Positions 16,629 to 24,399 of a DNA stretch of 64,000 nucleotides are shown here, one piece after another; position 1 is the first letter of the stretch, and each line of letters begins with the position of its first letter. Source of the DNA: Nonomuraea guangzhouensis (lineage in GTDB: Bacteria; Actinomycetota; Actinomycetes; Streptosporangiales; Streptosporangiaceae); assembly GCF_019396345.1 (NCBI RefSeq), contig NZ_JAHKRM010000006.1:186001-250000 (forward strand). The letters are read 5' to 3'. Made by a program: the position numbers and the translations under genes. Below the pieces are notes generated by a model. The model made no database searches. It saw only the letters and a program-made list of their open reading frames with translations, and was not told the origin of the DNA.

Positions 16629-17606
16629 TTAGGCGAGGTGGCGTCGGATGAAGTCTTCCTGACCCGCCAGCTCGCGCCGAGCCAGGGCCGTGGGCTGCAG
16701 CGTGAACCCATGCCACCCCTCGGCCGCCACCACCAGCTCGGCCGCGTTCCCCGCCGCCCACCAGCGGGCCGCCATGAACAGCGTGTCATCCAGCACCGGA
16801 TCGGCCGTGCCCACGGTGAACCGTGCGAGGGGCATCCCACCCAGCTCGGCGTAGAGCGGCGAGATGTCGGGATCAAGGCGTTCCTCCAGCGGCCGCCCCG
16901 GCAGCGTCTGATCGCGGAACCACTTGAGGATCGGGGCGTTGATCAGCCGATTGCGTTCCCCGGCAAGGCGACTGCTCGGCGTCCCGTGCGCGAGGTCGTA
17001 CGTGCCGAAGGACAACTGCGCGGCGCGGAACACCTCGCCGGGCACCAGTCCATGCCGGTCCCGCAACCGCAGCAAGGTGGTCACAGACAACCGAGCCCCC
17101 GCCGACTCACCACCGATCACCAACCGCTCGGTCCCGAACTCGGCGGCGGCGTGCTCCAGCAGCCAGAGCGCGGCCTGCTCCGCGTCGTCCATGGCGGCGG
17201 GGTAGGGATGTTCGGGCGCCAGCCGGTATTCGACGCTGACGACGGCGATGCCGCAGTTGACCGCCAGATCACGCAGCCGCGGATCCTGGCCATCCGCCGA
17301 GCCGATCACTCCTCCGCCACCGTGGTAGTGCAGGAACACACCCGCCGGCGCCCGCCCGTCCGGCGGCAAGAAGACCCGCAGCGGGATCCGGCCGCCGGCG
17401 GTCCGCCAACTCCCCTCCGGGAGGAGGGCCGCGGTGGGGAACCCGCCGCCACCCGAACGCTGGAAGGAGCGGGCGGCGGGCGGGTCATTCTGCACGTGGA
17501 GGGGGGTTTGGCGGTCGAGCAGCGCTTCCAGGCGGTCGTTGGCGGCGCGGGTCTCGGCGAGGTCGTTCGGGTCGAGTCCGGTGACGAGGATGGTGGGTGG
17601 GGTCAT
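16629..17606 (-). CDS. Alpha/beta hydrolase, hormone-sensitive-lipase family
   Basis: Cytoplasmic esterase-type hydrolase, 325 residues. The oxyanion-hole motif HYHGGGGV, the nucleophile elbow GGESAGA (Ser), the DPVLDD acidic residue and the final GWHGF His form a complete catalytic set in the usual order of this family. No signal peptide is visible. It reads in the same direction as the WYL regulator and Nudix genes, 12 bases upstream of the regulator. The natural ester substrate is unknown. Confidence 0.91.
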   Translation of the reverse strand: MTPPTILVTGLDPNDLAETRAANDRLEALLDRQTPLHVQNDPPAARSFQRSGGGGFPTAALLPEGSWRTAGGRIPLRVFLPPDGRAPAGVFLHYHGGGGVIGSADGQDPRLRDLAVNCGIAVVSVEYRLAPEHPYPAAMDDAEQAALWLLEHAAAEFGTERLVIGGESAGARLSVTTLLRLRDRHGLVPGEVFRAAQLSFGTYDLAHGTPSSRLAGERNRLINAPILKWFRDQTLPGRPLEERLDPDISPLYAELGGMPLARFTVGTADPVLDDTLFMAARWWAAGNAAELVVAAEGWHGFTLQPTALARRELAGQEDFIRRHLA

Positions 17607-17681
17607 GGGGTCAGGTTCGGCTGGGGGCGCGACACCGTACTGTCACGGTTGCGTGGTGACCTGCATCACAAGCAGTGCGGG

Positions 17682-17945
17682 CTATGCCTCGGACGGGGCC
17701 GTGGTGTCGGGTGGGCTGACAAAACTGCCCATGCCACGAACGGTGTAGATGGCTCCCTCTTCGCGGAGAGCTCTCATCACCTTGTGGGCGGTCATCCGGG
17801 CGATGCCGAACTCCTGCATGAGGTCGTTCTCGCTCGGCACACGTGAGGCTGGGCGATATGTCCCCGCAGTGATGCGCTCGCGGATCACCTGGGCAACCTG
17901 CTGCCATCTCGGCTGATCCTCACGAAAGTCGATCACGATTCCCAC
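17682..17945 (-). CDS. Minimal GntR-family regulator (DNA-binding domain only)
   Basis: An 87-residue protein consisting almost wholly of a GntR winged helix (PRWQQVAQVIRERI, then PSENDLMQEFGIARMTAHKVMRAL and the wing VRGMGSFV). It has no effector domain, as in the short GntR proteins common in actinomycetes and their integrated plasmids. The start is GTG at 17945. It is divergent from two small hypothetical genes at 18024 and 18238, which are the obvious targets if it acts locally. Confidence 0.85.
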   Translation of the reverse strand: MGIVIDFREDQPRWQQVAQVIRERITAGTYRPASRVPSENDLMQEFGIARMTAHKVMRALREEGAIYTVRGMGSFVSPPDTTAPSEA

Positions 17946-18023
17946 TGTAGGAAACTGTGGACTTCCATCGCATACCGGATGGCCCTATGGACCCCTATAG
18001 ACAACCTGCCTTAGCGTGGGGCC

Positions 18024-18233
18024 ATGACAACACCCGGCTATGACCTTGACGCGCTTCGCGCCACTTTCCCCGGCTGGTCGTTCTTCCAAAGCGACGCAGG
18101 CGTCTTCTACGCGACCAGGAGTGGCGTACGGCTCCGGAACGCTGAGATTGAAGGCGGGCAACACCAGACGGTGAGCGCCGATGATGTGGCTACATTCGTA
18201 GCGCTCCTCCAAGACCAGCACCTCCGGCGGTGA
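18024..18233 (+). CDS. Small conserved hypothetical protein
   Basis: A 69-residue hydrophilic protein beginning MTTPGYDLDALRATFPGW; I know of no function. Aromatic and acidic residues are spread over the first half and the C-terminal helix VSADDVATFVALLQDQ looks amphipathic. It lies divergently 78 bases from the minimal GntR gene and four bases before the next small gene, so the two probably share a transcript. Confidence 0.6.
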   Translation: MTTPGYDLDALRATFPGWSFFQSDAGVFYATRSGVRLRNAEIEGGQHQTVSADDVATFVALLQDQHLRR

Positions 18234-18237
18234 TGTC

Positions 18238-18528
18238 GTGGACACCTCCACGTTCCTCGCCGAGTACCACGGGCTGCACGTAGCCGCTCCGTACGCGCGA
18301 GTAGAGCCAGTGGGCTGGGAGCCGAGTCGGCCTCGCGCGGATCGGGTGCGGGTGCGCGAGCACACGTGCGACTGTCAGCGCCCGGTGTTCGAGCTGTGTG
18401 CGGCGGGCGGACTGTGGTTCGTCCGTCGCCCCTCAGACGAGACGTCAGCGATCATGGAGAGTGCTTGGCTGTCGGCCCGTGCCGCTGAGGAGCTGTGGTC
18501 ACGGATCTTGCGGGGTCAGGCGCGGTGA
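18238..18528 (+). CDS. Small hypothetical protein with paired cysteines
   Basis: A 96-residue protein starting at GTG and following the previous small gene after four bases. A THTCDC-like stretch (EHTCDCQRPVFELCAAGG) gives three Cys residues in the middle, perhaps a metal or disulphide site, and a C-terminal helix ends it. It overlaps the end of the opposite-strand gene at 18516 by 13 bases. Function unknown. Confidence 0.6.
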   Translation: MDTSTFLAEYHGLHVAAPYARVEPVGWEPSRPRADRVRVREHTCDCQRPVFELCAAGGLWFVRRPSDETSAIMESAWLSARAAEELWSRILRGQAR

Positions 18529-19058
18529 TCGCGCAGCCGGAAACGGCCGGGCGGGCCGCCGCAAAGGTGGTGCAGGGCCTCTGCGGCCTGCCTGCGCACT
18601 CTCTTGGTCCTGCCCTGCTCTGCCAGGATCCTCAACACTGCAGTGTCCTCAACGAACTCGGTAATCCGGAGTTGGAGCCAGTTGGACCAGTTTTCCAAGC
18701 TGTCAGTCACCTGATCATGCGGAATCTCGCCAGAGCAGAGTTTGTCCACCGTCTCCAGCTCGACCACCCGCCCATCCGCATAGCCCTGACCCTCTGCCGG
18801 AAGCCGAGCGACCCATGACCGTCGTTCGTCAGGAGCTGAGCGCTCGACCATTTGTATGACTACAGAAGAGGCCAACACAGAATCCGGCTCCAGCGAGATC
18901 AGATCGAAAAGCTCGGCTACTCCGATGCCATCTTCGATCGCGACTCGGTAGAGCTCCCAGCGTTCATGCTCGTCCGTCAAGTCGCCAGCTTCGCCGTCTT
19001 GGAGCCGTGCGAGCTCGATCAGCTTGCCTCGTAGCTCCTCACTGATTTCCTCGTTCAC
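18516..19058 (-). CDS. Hypothetical helical protein, partner of the next gene
   Basis: A 180-residue acidic, largely helical protein, beginning at GTG (MNEEISEEL). No catalytic motif is visible. The C-terminal part (TAVLRILAEQGRTKRVRRQAAEALHHL) resembles a HEAT-type repeat helix pair, which is an impression rather than a match. It lies 42 bases downstream of the gene at 19101 on the same strand and probably shares its transcript. Function unknown. Confidence 0.6.
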   Translation of the reverse strand: MNEEISEELRGKLIELARLQDGEAGDLTDEHERWELYRVAIEDGIGVAELFDLISLEPDSVLASSVVIQMVERSAPDERRSWVARLPAEGQGYADGRVVELETVDKLCSGEIPHDQVTDSLENWSNWLQLRITEFVEDTAVLRILAEQGRTKRVRRQAAEALHHLCGGPPGRFRLRDHRA

Positions 19059-19100
19059 CCAACATCCAGATCCGTATCGTGTCGCCTGGGCCAGGCAAGG

Positions 19101-19601
19101 CTAGTCGTCCGTATCACCGAAGGCTGCCCGGATCTTGGCCGCGCCGTACTGGCCAGAGGGATTGCAGATCGGGCACGCGCATGGCGGTCTTCCATGGGCG
19201 TCCGGCATGTAGCGCCACCCCGTCACCCGATTGACGCCGCGGATGCGGTGGATCTCGTCGGCCCTGATGGGCCGCGAGACGAAGAACTCGTACCCGCGTG
19301 CATCCGGCTGGGCCGCGATCAGCGCCGCCGCTTCGGAGCTGGCCATCTCGGCGGGAAACCGGCTGTAGTGGCCGACCTGCACAGGCTCGTCATCAGGCAT
19401 CCTGAAATAGACGGCGACAAGCGTTCGCTGCCCGCCTCGCCGCAGCTCGCGGACCCACTGATGGGTGATCTGGTACGACGGGAGCACCGGCAGGCAATAG
19501 ATGCCAGAGACCCCCTCATGCCCACCGCTCACCGCCCGGATGCCGCTGCGTCGCATTGACCGCGTGTTCTTGGCGGCGGTGATGTGAACAAGCATGGTCA
19601 T
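19101..19601 (-). CDS. Hypothetical protein with ADP-ribosyltransferase-like N-terminus and Cys motif
   Basis: A 166-residue protein. The N-terminal pattern HITAAKN followed by RRSGIRA recalls the opening H-x-T and loop of KptA/DarT-type ADP-ribosyltransferase folds. A middle stretch VAVYFRMPDDEPVQVG and the ending FVSRPIRADEIHRI look like the strand order of that fold. The C-terminal CACPICNPSGQYG supplies three Cys residues, possibly a zinc knuckle. The enzymatic assignment is inference from pattern only. The helical protein at 18516 follows on the same strand. Confidence 0.55.
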   Translation of the reverse strand: MTMLVHITAAKNTRSMRRSGIRAVSGGHEGVSGIYCLPVLPSYQITHQWVRELRRGGQRTLVAVYFRMPDDEPVQVGHYSRFPAEMASSEAAALIAAQPDARGYEFFVSRPIRADEIHRIRGVNRVTGWRYMPDAHGRPPCACPICNPSGQYGAAKIRAAFGDTDD

Positions 19602-19669
19602 CGTGACAGGCTCCTGATGAGATCGGTTCGAAGGTCCCTATCGCGTGGCCGCGCGTAGGACTGCGGTGG

Positions 19670-19999
19670 CTAGGCGGGGTCCGCGAACGCCTGTGCGCCC
19701 ACCGCGTCGCTGTGGCCGAAGGCGTCGGCGCCGAGAAACGGATACCGAATGTGCTGGGCCTCGAAACCTAGCAGGCAGTGATCGCGCTCGCCCGTCACCA
19801 GGTCGATGCCCCGGGAATGGAGCTTGGTGAACGCGGCCAGGGTGCCGGCCCGCAGCAGCGGCCCTCGGCCGTTCACATCGCTGATGATCGCGGCGTACAT
19901 CTTCGCCAGGCCGCGTGCGTTCCCTACGCTTCCCGACGACGCGGGACCCATGGCCCGTACGGACCGGCTGTTGGCAGTGTCCTGAATGTCGGTGATCAT
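19670..19999 (-). pseudogene. Relic of a serine hydrolase / beta-lactamase-family esterase
   Basis: The reading frame of 109 residues matches only the C-terminal third of class C-type serine hydrolases: NARGLAKMYAAIISDVNG, then GTLAAFT, then FGHSDAVGAQAFADP. The catalytic SxxK and YxN motifs, which lie in the missing N-terminal part, are absent, and the usual ending after FADP is also cut by a stop. It follows the antibiotic-monooxygenase-like gene on the same strand. It is most likely non-functional. Confidence 0.6.
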
Positions 20000-20037
20000 G
20001 TGCGATAGGTTCTCTTCCGCTGATGTCTTTTACACGG

Positions 20038-20337
20038 CTACATGTCGGCGTCGGCCAGAACGCCCTCCTCAGCGCTGACCAACTCGGCGATGGTGCCGAA
20101 AAAGGCGGCGATGCCCGGCAGGTTGGCGCCCTTGGCACGCGAGGCGGCGAAGTCCTCCGCCGAGCGCCATTCGACAACGTCCAGCCACTCGTCTCCGGGC
20201 AACCGCACCAGACGGGCGCCGAGGAAGCCCTCCCGGTCGCCGCGGAAGTCGGCCAGCATCCCCGGGCGTGCCGCCAGCATCGCCTCCGCATGGTCAGGGC
20301 GCACCTTGAAGCGGGTCAGTTCGATGGTTGTGCTCAT
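20038..20337 (-). CDS. Antibiotic biosynthesis monooxygenase (ABM)-fold protein
   Basis: A 99-residue single-domain ABM/dimeric alpha-beta-barrel protein. It begins with a strand (IELTRFKVRPDHAEAML), has the central LVRLPGDEWLDVVEWRSAEDF segment, and ends with a helix. Members act as small oxygenases or as stress proteins. It is divergent from a MarR regulator with a palindromic operator between them, so it is the probable regulated gene. Substrate unknown. Confidence 0.8.
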   Translation of the reverse strand: MSTTIELTRFKVRPDHAEAMLAARPGMLADFRGDREGFLGARLVRLPGDEWLDVVEWRSAEDFAASRAKGANLPGIAAFFGTIAELVSAEEGVLADADM

Positions 20338-20373
20338 GGGCTCCTCCTCAATCGCGGTACGGTGTGAACGTTA

Positions 20374-20408
20374 TAGTCACCCAAGTATATAGTCAATAAA
20401 GGTGACTA
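20374..20408. promoter_or_regulatory. Probable MarR operator between divergent genes
   Basis: TAGTCACC at 20374-20381 and GGTGACTA at 20401-20408 are perfect 8-base inverted arms with a 19-base AT-rich spacer. A second TATAGTCA copy lies at 20389-20396 within the spacer. The site is centred between the ABM gene and the marR-like gene, consistent with autoregulation by the MarR protein. Confidence 0.55.
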
Positions 20409-20423
20409 CTTAGGAGGCGGGCC

Positions 20424-20906
20424 ATGAGGCGTAGCGAGCGGAAACAGACGGATCCTGATCTGGGGGTGCTCGCCAGCCGACTACTGTTCGCCGTACAGGA
20501 GGAACTGTTCGACACCCTCGCCGAGCAGGGACATCCCGGCCTGCGACCGCAGCATGGGGCGGTTCTGGCCTACCTGGATGCCGAGGGCAGCCGTGCCACC
20601 GATCTGGCCCGCTCGTCGGGGCAGCACAAGCAGGTCGTCGGCAAGCTGATCGACGAACTAGAGGCTCTCGGCTACGTCGAACGCCGCCCCGACCCCAGTG
20701 ACCGCCGCGCCAAGCTCATCGTGCCCACTGCGCACGGGCTGGACCAGATGAGCCGCTCGGACGCCATCCTGGCCGCGATCGAGCACCGGCACACGCACGC
20801 CATTGGCGCCGACGTGTACGCCGAGTTCGAGCGCCTCCTGCGCGAGATAACAACGCGGCAGCGCGCCTGGCGGGAGAACGCCTTGGCTGAGGGTTCCGAA
20901 GTGTGA
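20424..20906 (+). CDS. MarR-family transcriptional regulator
   Basis: Winged-helix regulator of 160 residues. Helices for DNA recognition (SRATDLARSSGQHKQVVGKLIDEL) and the wing (YVERRPDPSDRRAKLIVPT) are clear at about residues 53-100, flanked by dimerisation helices. The ATG at 20424 has a TAGGAGG ribosome site. An inverted repeat in the divergent promoter at 20374-20408 is its likely binding site, so control of itself and of the ABM-fold gene is expected. The ligand is unknown. Confidence 0.9.
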   Translation: MRRSERKQTDPDLGVLASRLLFAVQEELFDTLAEQGHPGLRPQHGAVLAYLDAEGSRATDLARSSGQHKQVVGKLIDELEALGYVERRPDPSDRRAKLIVPTAHGLDQMSRSDAILAAIEHRHTHAIGADVYAEFERLLREITTRQRAWRENALAEGSEV

Positions 20907-20920
20907 GCCCGCGTCAACAG

Positions 20921-21742
20921 CTACTGGCACTTCCCCTTGAGCCAGGCGCTGAGCTGGGGCGTGTAGTCGGTCGCGACCCGCTTGGCCTGCCGCTCGAGTG
21001 CGGCCTGCCAGGCACTCTCGTTCAGCTTCCACGAGGGCGGCGGTTCCTCCCATTTGGTGACCTCCGGCCAACTGGGCCCGCCGGTCAGCACCCGAGCCAG
21101 GCCCGCAGCGGTGACGCGCCGCTTGAGCTCGGCCTGAAGGTCGGCATCATGGGAGTACAGGATGATCTCCTGCGACGCGTACCCTTCCTTGACCGGGTTC
21201 AGCACCTCCGCCCAGGCCCGCGACTTGATCGCGGCGTCGGCGCCGAGCAGGAACCGCCGGGTCTCGGGCTTGATCTCGACCAGTCCGATCATGCCGTCGG
21301 CCTTCATGGCGGCCAGCCACTCGCGGAAGGTGTAGACGGTCTCCCCGTCGAAGAGGCCCCGGTTGATCGTCCGACCCTTGAGTGCGGTGTCACCGGCGGC
21401 CCACCAGATGTCGGTGATGTTCTTCTTGGCGCCGCTCAGGCCCCAGGTGGAGGTGTTGTGCCACATGACGGCCTTCGTACCGTCCTTGGTGAGCTGTAAA
21501 TCCGCCTCGACCCCTGCCGCACCCCAAGCCTTGTACTTCCGGATCGCTGTGGGGTTGTTGGGCTGGCGTACCTGATCCCTGTTCCAGGTGTCGGCGCCGT
21601 TGGCGCCGCTGGGATAGCCGCCGTGACCGAAGATCTGCGGACATGGTGGGAGCGCGGCGCTCGCCATTGCGGGACTGCTCGCAGGCAGTACGGTCGCCAG
21701 CACACCCACGGCCAGCCCGCCTGCGACACGCGATAACACCAA
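20921..21742 (-). CDS. Secreted glycerophosphodiester phosphodiesterase-like protein
   Basis: A 273-residue protein of the GDPD/PI-PLC superfamily. An N-terminal signal peptide (hydrophobic VAGGLAVGVLATVL, cleavage near ASA-AL) directs export. The first catalytic element is HGG in place of the usual HRG, so the conserved Arg is replaced by Gly. VEADLQLTKDG supplies Glu and Asp, MWHN the second His and GLVEIKPE a further acid. The Arg loss may alter activity or specificity. The TTG at 21742 follows AAGGTGGG; a GTG one codon later is possible. It converges with the MarR gene. Confidence 0.82.
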   Translation of the reverse strand: MVLSRVAGGLAVGVLATVLPASSPAMASAALPPCPQIFGHGGYPSGANGADTWNRDQVRQPNNPTAIRKYKAWGAAGVEADLQLTKDGTKAVMWHNTSTWGLSGAKKNITDIWWAAGDTALKGRTINRGLFDGETVYTFREWLAAMKADGMIGLVEIKPETRRFLLGADAAIKSRAWAEVLNPVKEGYASQEIILYSHDADLQAELKRRVTAAGLARVLTGGPSWPEVTKWEEPPPSWKLNESAWQAALERQAKRVATDYTPQLSAWLKGKCQ

Positions 21743-21914
21743 GATCCCACCTTTCGATCATGCAAGTCCCGCGACCTTGGCACATCCCGCGCAACGCTCG
21801 CAACCACCAAGCCCTGGCTGCCTGCTGTCGCAACTGGCGCAGGGATCGCCGAATTTGTCAGCCCTGTCCGCCATGATCGACACGCACTTTCAGTACGTCC
21901 TTCCAAGGAGCGCC

Positions 21915-22874
21915 ATGTCTGTCAATGAGCGACTCGGCTGGTCCGGCGTCGGCTGGGATGACTGGACCGACCTCGCCCTGATCCGTGCCCGGCTCGACGC
22001 AGGCGCGGACCCCAACTCGGGCGTGTTCATCTCCGTACGACCGTTACACGCCGCAGCTGGGAAAGGCTCGCCGGAAGTCGTCACGGAGCTGGCCCGGCGC
22101 GTGGACGATGTCGACGCTGAGCATGAGGGCCGTACCGCGCTCTGGCAAGCCGTCTTCGCCAACCGCCCCGACAACGCTCGCGCACTGGCCGACGCAGGAG
22201 CCGACCCGTGGCGGCCAATGATGGGCGGCTGGTCACCCGGACGGCTCAGCCTGGCAGGACTCACCCCGAATCTGTTTCTTGTGCCGCCCGGTCAGGCGGG
22301 CCTGTTCACAGCGGAGATTGAGGCGGCGGCGGAGTCCAGGCGGTTGATCGCGGCATTGGGCACGCTGTACGTGGAGGGCACCGGGCTGGCCTGCGTGGCC
22401 GGCATCACCGCGGCAGAAGCGGCAAGGCGGCTGTCGGCCGCACCGGTCGAGGAGGCAGAGGTCGACGAGCTCGGATACGACGACGATGACGAAAGCATCC
22501 TCACGGTCGGCATCACGGATGTGCCCGGCGGATGTGTCGTCAGCCAGCCCTGGGGATACGGGCCGGAGATGCCCCGGGTCATGAGGCTGCTGTCAGCGGG
22601 CACCGTCTGCTACGGGCTCTACGCCAACCCCAAGAGCGGGAACCAGGGGAGCATTGTCCGTGACGGCGTCACCGAGGGCCGAGATCTGCACCCGGGCGGC
22701 GGGGACCCGTCGCCCGACGACTCGGCCGACGAGATCCTGGCCGCGTTCCTCTACCGGTACAACGCCGTGGCCTACTGCTGCGCCTACGCGGGACTACGGC
22801 TGACCAACGCCGCAGCCGTCAACGGCTCGCCCGACATGTGGGTGCGGCTACCGGACGGCGACTACTGGCACTGA
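21915..22874 (+). CDS. Ankyrin-repeat protein with C-terminal domain of unknown function
   Basis: A 319-residue protein. The ATG at 21915 has an AAGGAG site. Two to three ankyrin repeats cover residues 15-105 (ARLDAGADPN, PLHAAAGKGSPEVV, TALWQAVFANR, ALADAGADP). The C-terminal ~200 residues have an acidic linker (YDDDDES) and a Cys-containing domain ending MWVRLPDGDYWH that I do not recognise. It has no signal peptide. It is alone between divergent and convergent neighbours. Confidence 0.8.
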   Translation: MSVNERLGWSGVGWDDWTDLALIRARLDAGADPNSGVFISVRPLHAAAGKGSPEVVTELARRVDDVDAEHEGRTALWQAVFANRPDNARALADAGADPWRPMMGGWSPGRLSLAGLTPNLFLVPPGQAGLFTAEIEAAAESRRLIAALGTLYVEGTGLACVAGITAAEAARRLSAAPVEEAEVDELGYDDDDESILTVGITDVPGGCVVSQPWGYGPEMPRVMRLLSAGTVCYGLYANPKSGNQGSIVRDGVTEGRDLHPGGGDPSPDDSADEILAAFLYRYNAVAYCCAYAGLRLTNAAAVNGSPDMWVRLPDGDYWH

Positions 22875-23074
22875 CGCCGGCCCTCGCCGCTTCGCCGATC
22901 CGCGGGGCGCCTCGGCGAAGACCGCAGAGCTCGCTCGCGGTCACTCCACGCCGGTGATCACGCTCAGCACGCATGCGGGGGAGCGGCCCGAGGCACAGGA
23001 GAAGACGCGTGCCCTCGTGGACAGCGCGCTCGGCCGTGTGCCCCGGACACTTTCTGGCGTACGGTGGGCGCCCG

Positions 23075-23563
23075 CTACCGGTAATTCACGAACTGCAGGG
23101 CGATGTCCAGGTCCTTGCCCTTGAGCAGGGACATGACCTCCTGGAGATCGTCCTTCTTCTTCGAGCTGACCCGCAGCTCCTCACCCTGGATCTGGGCCTT
23201 GACGCCCTTGGGTCCCTCGTCGCGGATCAGCTTGGAGATCTTCTTGGCGTTCTCCTGGTCGATGCCCTCCTTGAGCGCGACCAGCAGGCGATATTCCCTG
23301 CCGGACAGCTTGGGCTCATCCGCGTCGAGAGTCTTCAGGGAGAGGCCTCGCTTGATCACCTTCTCCTTGAACACGTCGAGCACGGCCCCGGCCCGCTCCT
23401 CGCTGTTGGCCTTGATCTCGATACTCTGCCCGGACCAGCTGATGCTCGCCCCGGTGCCCTTGAAGTCGAAGCGGTGTCCGATCTCCTTGACCGTCTGGTT
23501 CAGCGCGTTGTCGACCTCCTGGCGGTCGATCTTGCTGACAATGTCGAAAGATGAATCGGCCAA
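23075..23563 (-). CDS. YajQ-family nucleotide-binding protein
   Basis: A 162-residue member of the YajQ/UPF0234 family, some of which bind cyclic di-GMP. The family opening [22 protein letters not shown] and the ending [13 protein letters not shown] are both intact, as is the RFDFKGT segment. I chose the TTG at 23563 because it gives the conserved family start and has GAGAGGA nine bases ahead; an ATG nine bases further upstream is also in frame. It has no obvious operon partner. Confidence 0.9.
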   Translation of the reverse strand: MADSSFDIVSKIDRQEVDNALNQTVKEIGHRFDFKGTGASISWSGQSIEIKANSEERAGAVLDVFKEKVIKRGLSLKTLDADEPKLSGREYRLLVALKEGIDQENAKKISKLIRDEGPKGVKAQIQGEELRVSSKKKDDLQEVMSLLKGKDLDIALQFVNYR

Positions 23564-23781
23564 AACGCACATCCTCTCGCTGCGTAAGCATTAGGCGGTA
23601 TCCGGTTCCAGTTCTTGCGGACCTCGAAACGCGCCCCCTGCGAACGCGGACCCCAGCGTACGAGCCTAGCCAGCATCGGGGCGTCGTGCAGGGCAGCCGG
23701 GCCTTGATCCACGCGTCATGCCGGCGGATCGTCGGCATCGCCTGCCTGTTAGGGCAGTTTCCGGTCGAGTTGGCAGGCGTC

Positions 23782-24015
23782 ATGCAGGTGATCGGGGTCG
23801 GCTTCGGTCGTACGGGAACGGTGTCCATGAACAGCGCGCTCGAGCGGCTGGGAGCGCGCCCCCTGTGCTTGACCCTAGGGACCCAGAGCTGGGAGCCGCT
23901 GTGCGACTTCCTCGGCGTCCTGGTGCCGGAGGAGCCGTTCCCGCAGGCCTCCGACGCGGACATGTTCGCGAGGGCGGTGGGGCCACTGTTGTTTCGGCGA
24001 AGCCGGGAGGTGTGA
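23782..24015 (+). pseudogene. Sulfotransferase-family relic with internal deletion
   Basis: The 77-residue frame joins the N-terminal phosphate-loop segment of actinobacterial sulfotransferases (VIGVGFGRTGTVSMNSALERLG) directly to a piece from the C-terminal end (WEPLCDFLGVLVPEEPFP). About 130-150 residues that normally lie between are missing, including the second PAPS-binding region and catalytic base. It is probably a non-functional deletion product located just before the tRNA-Tyr gene. Confidence 0.6.
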
Positions 24016-24096
24016 TCCGGCGTGGGACAAACCGGTGTCACGTGTACCTCGGAAGTCCGCTATTCTTCTGTCTGTCGCCGCGAGAGCGGATGACGC

Positions 24097-24178
24097 GGCA
24101 GGTTGCCCGAGTGGCCAAAGGGAGCGGTCTGTAAAACCGTCGGCTCAGCCTACGCAAGTTCGAACCTTGCACCTGCCA
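24097..24178 (+). tRNA. tRNA-Tyr (anticodon GUA)
   Basis: An 82-nt class II tRNA. The acceptor stem GGCAGGT (24097-24103) pairs with ACCTGCC (24171-24177). The anticodon stem GCGGT/ACCGT encloses loop CTGTAAA with anticodon GTA. A long variable arm with a GGC/GCC stem follows, then the T arm GCAAG-TTCGAAC-CTTGC. It is the insertion target of the element at 24128-30158. Confidence 0.93.
24128..24170. repeat. attL: left copy of the 43-nt core
   Basis: It starts at the anticodon arm (TCTGTAAAACCG) and ends at the T stem (CCTTGC) of the intact tRNA-Tyr. The right copy at 30116 is the same in 42 of 43 positions by eye. Confidence 0.75.
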
Positions 24179-24197
24179 CACGCAATAAGCGCAGCTC

Positions 24198-24217
24198 AGA
24201 GGCCCTACGGGGCCTCT
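24198..24217 (+). terminator. Hairpin terminator after tRNA-Tyr
   Basis: AGAGGCCC (24198-24205) pairs with GGGCCTCT (24210-24217) around a TACG loop, then TCTGCATTTC. It is 20 bases after the tRNA and in the right orientation for its termination. Confidence 0.6.
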
Positions 24218-24280
24218 TCTGCATTTCAGGGGTGTGCAGCCGGATGCCGCTCTGAGCGGCCCGTTGTCGCTGGTCCACCA

Positions 24281-24300
24281 ATATACATGCAATGATCTTG
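24281..24300 (+). repeat. Direct repeat, copy 1 (inside the element)
   Basis: ATATACATGCAATGATCTTG here matches 26991-27010 at 18 of 20 positions in the same orientation. The two copies bracket the integrase pseudogene and the two immunity-like genes, about 2.7 kb apart. Confidence 0.6.
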
Positions 24301-24399
24301 AGCACGTTTCCGCAGGTCGGCGGCCGGATTCGGCCAATACGCGGCCAAGAGGAAGAGCCCCGGTGGTGGGCCGGGGTTCTGGGCGCGGTTGGGACGTGG

